Assembly: GCA_031254385.1 (NCBI GenBank)
Contig: JAIRUO010000156.1
Location: 1-8,008, forward strand
DNA from: Treponema sp.
GTDB taxonomy: Bacteria > Spirochaetota > Spirochaetia > Treponematales > Breznakiellaceae
Reading direction: 5' to 3'
Length of the DNA: 8,008 nt
Part shown: piece by piece, positions 6,516 to 8,008 of the stretch
How the letters are laid out: every line of letters starts with the position of its first letter
Position numbering within the stretch: position 1 is the stretch's first letter
The notes under the pieces: generated by a model
Told to the model about the DNA's origin: nothing
What the model saw: the letters and a program-made list of their open reading frames with translations, nothing else
The model's database searches: none
Position numbers and translations under genes: made by a program

Positions 6516-8008
6516 GCAATCAAAGCAAAAGAAAAAACCACAAAAGAAAAAGAAACCAATAGTAAATCCCCAAAAAAACCCACAGCCAAGTTAAAGGAAA
6601 AGAAAATACTAGTAATAGTGGAATCTCCGGCAAAAGCCAAGACCATTGAAAAATATTTAGGCGCCAATTACAGCGTCAAAGCGTCTATGGGGCATCTGAT
6701 CGATCTTCCAAAATCCCGCATAGCCATCGATGTGGATCACAATTTTGAACCTGAATACATTACGGTCAGGGGAAGGGCTAAACTCCTTAAAGAGCTTCAG
6801 GGAGACGCAAAAAAAGCAGGGTCAGTGCTGCTGGCAAGTGATAACGACAGGGAAGGAGAGGCCATTGCCTGGCATTTACGAAATGCCATAACCGCAAAAA
6901 CGCAAGTTCCCATTCAGCGCATTGCCTTTAATGAAATAACTCCGCAGGCAATTAGAGACGCTGTTGCCAATCCTTCGCTCATTGACGAAGCAAAGGTAAA
7001 TGCGCAAAAAGCTCGCCGTGTTTTGGACAGGCTGGTAGGCTATAATCTTTCTCCCCTTTTATGGAAGAAGGTAAAGAACGGTTTGTCAGCAGGAAGAGTA
7101 CAGTCCGTAGCGTTAAGGCTCATCTGCGAAAGGGAAAAAGAAGTTGAGTCCTTTATTCCAGAAGAGTACTGGACTTTGGAAGCGGATTTCAAAGTGGGGA
7201 AAGCTTCTTACACGGCCCAGCTTGTTTCCTGGAAAGGCGCTAAACCGGAATTAAAGAATGAAAAAGAGGTCAAGGAAATCATTGACCTTGTAAAAAACAG
7301 CGACTGTTCGGTATCGGAAGTACGCGAAACTGAAAAGACCATAAAGCCCCGTCCTCCCTTTACGACATCTCAGCTTCAGCAGACCGCAGCCAACCGCCTT
7401 GGTTTTACCAGCAGAAAGACTATGCAGATTGCCCAGCAGCTTTACGAGGGTGTGAACATAGGCAGTTCGCGCATAGGGTTGATTACCTATATGCGCACAG
7501 ACTCGGTACGCATTTCCCAGGCCGCCCTTGAAGAAGTCCGGGCCTGGATTGAAAAAAATTATCCCAAGGCTCTTCCCCCAAAGGCCCTGGAATACAGCCT
7601 GAGTAAAAAGGCACAGGATGCTCACGAGGCCATACGTCCCACCATTATCAATTATCATCCTGATACCATAAAGGACAATCTTACAAAGGATCAGCTTAAG
7701 CTTTATACAATAATCTGGGAACGTTTTGTTTCAAGCCAGATGGAGAGCGCCAGAACCCGGACTGTTAGCGTTGACATAAAAGCCGGAGACGGCATATTCC
7801 GTGTTGCCGGAACCAAAGTAATAGAAAAAGGTTTTTATCAAGTTTTAAAGCTGCTTTCCACAAAAGATGAAAAGGGAAACGCCTACCCCAAACTAAAGGC
7901 CGGAGACAAGGTAAAGGTAGATGCCTTTAGGCCGGAACAGCACTTTACCCAGGGCCCACCCCGCTTTACCGACGCTTCCATAGTCAAGACCCTGGAAGAA
8001 AAAGGTAT
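6513..8008 (+). CDS. topA: DNA topoisomerase I (type IA), N-terminal part, 3' truncated
   Basis: The frame stays open to the right edge, giving 498 complete codons. TopA relaxes negative supercoils by cutting one strand through a 5'-phosphotyrosine link. Residues 1-31 are a lysine-rich, low-complexity leader not typical of the E. coli enzyme. The Toprim domain starts with I-V-E-S-P-A-K-A (acidic E37) and holds the metal site S-D-N-D-R-E-G-E (D110, D112, E114). N-A-Q-K-A-R-R-V-L-D-R-L-V-G-Y and L-S-A-G-R-V-Q-S-V-A-L-R-L are standard type IA core motifs. The active site reads L-I-T-Y-M-R-T-D-S, with nucleophile Y326 and the adjacent R328, followed by D-A-H-E-A-I-R-P-T. These positions match E. 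coli Y319 and R321 once the longer leader and small gaps are allowed. The C-terminal zinc-finger region lies outside the window, so its presence cannot be judged. Reverse gyrase is unlikely given the lack of a helicase domain, and TopB is unlikely given the motifs and the dprA neighbour. Confidence 0.97.
   Translation, partial: MAIKAKEKTTKEKETNSKSPKKPTAKLKEKKILVIVESPAKAKTIEKYLGANYSVKASMGHLIDLPKSRIAIDVDHNFEPEYITVRGRAKLLKELQGDAKKAGSVLLASDNDREGEAIAWHLRNAITAKTQVPIQRIAFNEITPQAIRDAVANPSLIDEAKVNAQKARRVLDRLVGYNLSPLLWKKVKNGLSAGRVQSVALRLICEREKEVESFIPEEYWTLEADFKVGKASYTAQLVSWKGAKPELKNEKEVKEIIDLVKNSDCSVSEVRETEKTIKPRPPFTTSQLQQTAANRLGFTSRKTMQIAQQLYEGVNIGSSRIGLITYMRTDSVRISQAALEEVRAWIEKNYPKALPPKALEYSLSKKAQDAHEAIRPTIINYHPDTIKDNLTKDQLKLYTIIWERFVSSQMESARTRTVSVDIKAGDGIFRVAGTKVIEKGFYQVLKLLSTKDEKGNAYPKLKAGDKVKVDAFRPEQHFTQGPPRFTDASIVKTLEEKG

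Noticed and set aside
7251..7658. Minus-strand open frame of 135 codons opposite topA
   Set aside because: It overlaps the topA active-site region entirely; its Cys/Gly/Phe-rich composition and lack of motifs mark it as a shadow.
7771..7798. TTGACA followed after 16 nt by CATATT, resembling a sigma-70 promoter
   Set aside because: It lies deep inside topA, the -10 box matches only four of six, and the bases are explained by ordinary coding sequence; no gene starts nearby.

Overview
The window is an ordinary core chromosomal block, all on the + strand and almost fully coding. It carries the end of a division cluster followed by DNA-maintenance genes: ftsW (3' end), ftsQ/divIB, ftsA, ftsZ, a Xer-type tyrosine recombinase, a membrane-anchored TPR protein, dprA, and topA (5' part, running off the right edge). 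The protein sequences and the order ftsA-ftsZ-(two genes)-dprA-topA suggest a spirochaete of the Treponema group. Mid-range GC would suit a termite-gut type Treponema better than an AT-rich Borrelia or Brachyspira. This assignment is an inference from gene order and family resemblance, not from a database match.

Layout. 1-441 is the C-terminal part of FtsW, with the SEDS signature motifs. 438-1343 is FtsQ (one TM segment, POTRA, beta domain). 1340-2581 is FtsA, starting at a TTG that overlaps the ftsQ stop. 2582-2613 is the longest gap in the window (32 nt) and carries a very purine-rich ribosome binding site. 2614-3759 is FtsZ. 3778-4737 is a Xer recombinase with its six active-site residues intact, starting at GTG. 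4734-5486 is a small membrane-anchored TPR protein of unknown function. 5479-6513 is DprA. From 6513 onward is topoisomerase I. No rRNA, tRNA, mobile element, CRISPR array or intrinsic terminator is visible.

The genes look like one polycistronic unit. Junctions are ATGA (ftsW/ftsQ), TTGA (ftsQ/ftsA), a 32-nt gap, an 18-nt gap, ATGA (xer/TPR), an 8-nt overlap (TPR/dprA) and TAATG (dprA/topA). Translational coupling is therefore likely at five of seven junctions. FtsW and FtsQ belong to the septal peptidoglycan machinery. FtsA tethers FtsZ filaments to the membrane. Xer and TopA handle chromosome dimers and supercoiling, jobs that must finish before septation. DprA loads RecA on single-stranded DNA. 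I see no convincing new system. The points most worth a second look are the recombinase directly behind ftsZ, the uncharacterised TPR protein between Xer and DprA, the lysine-rich leader of TopA, and sequence departures in DprA and FtsZ.
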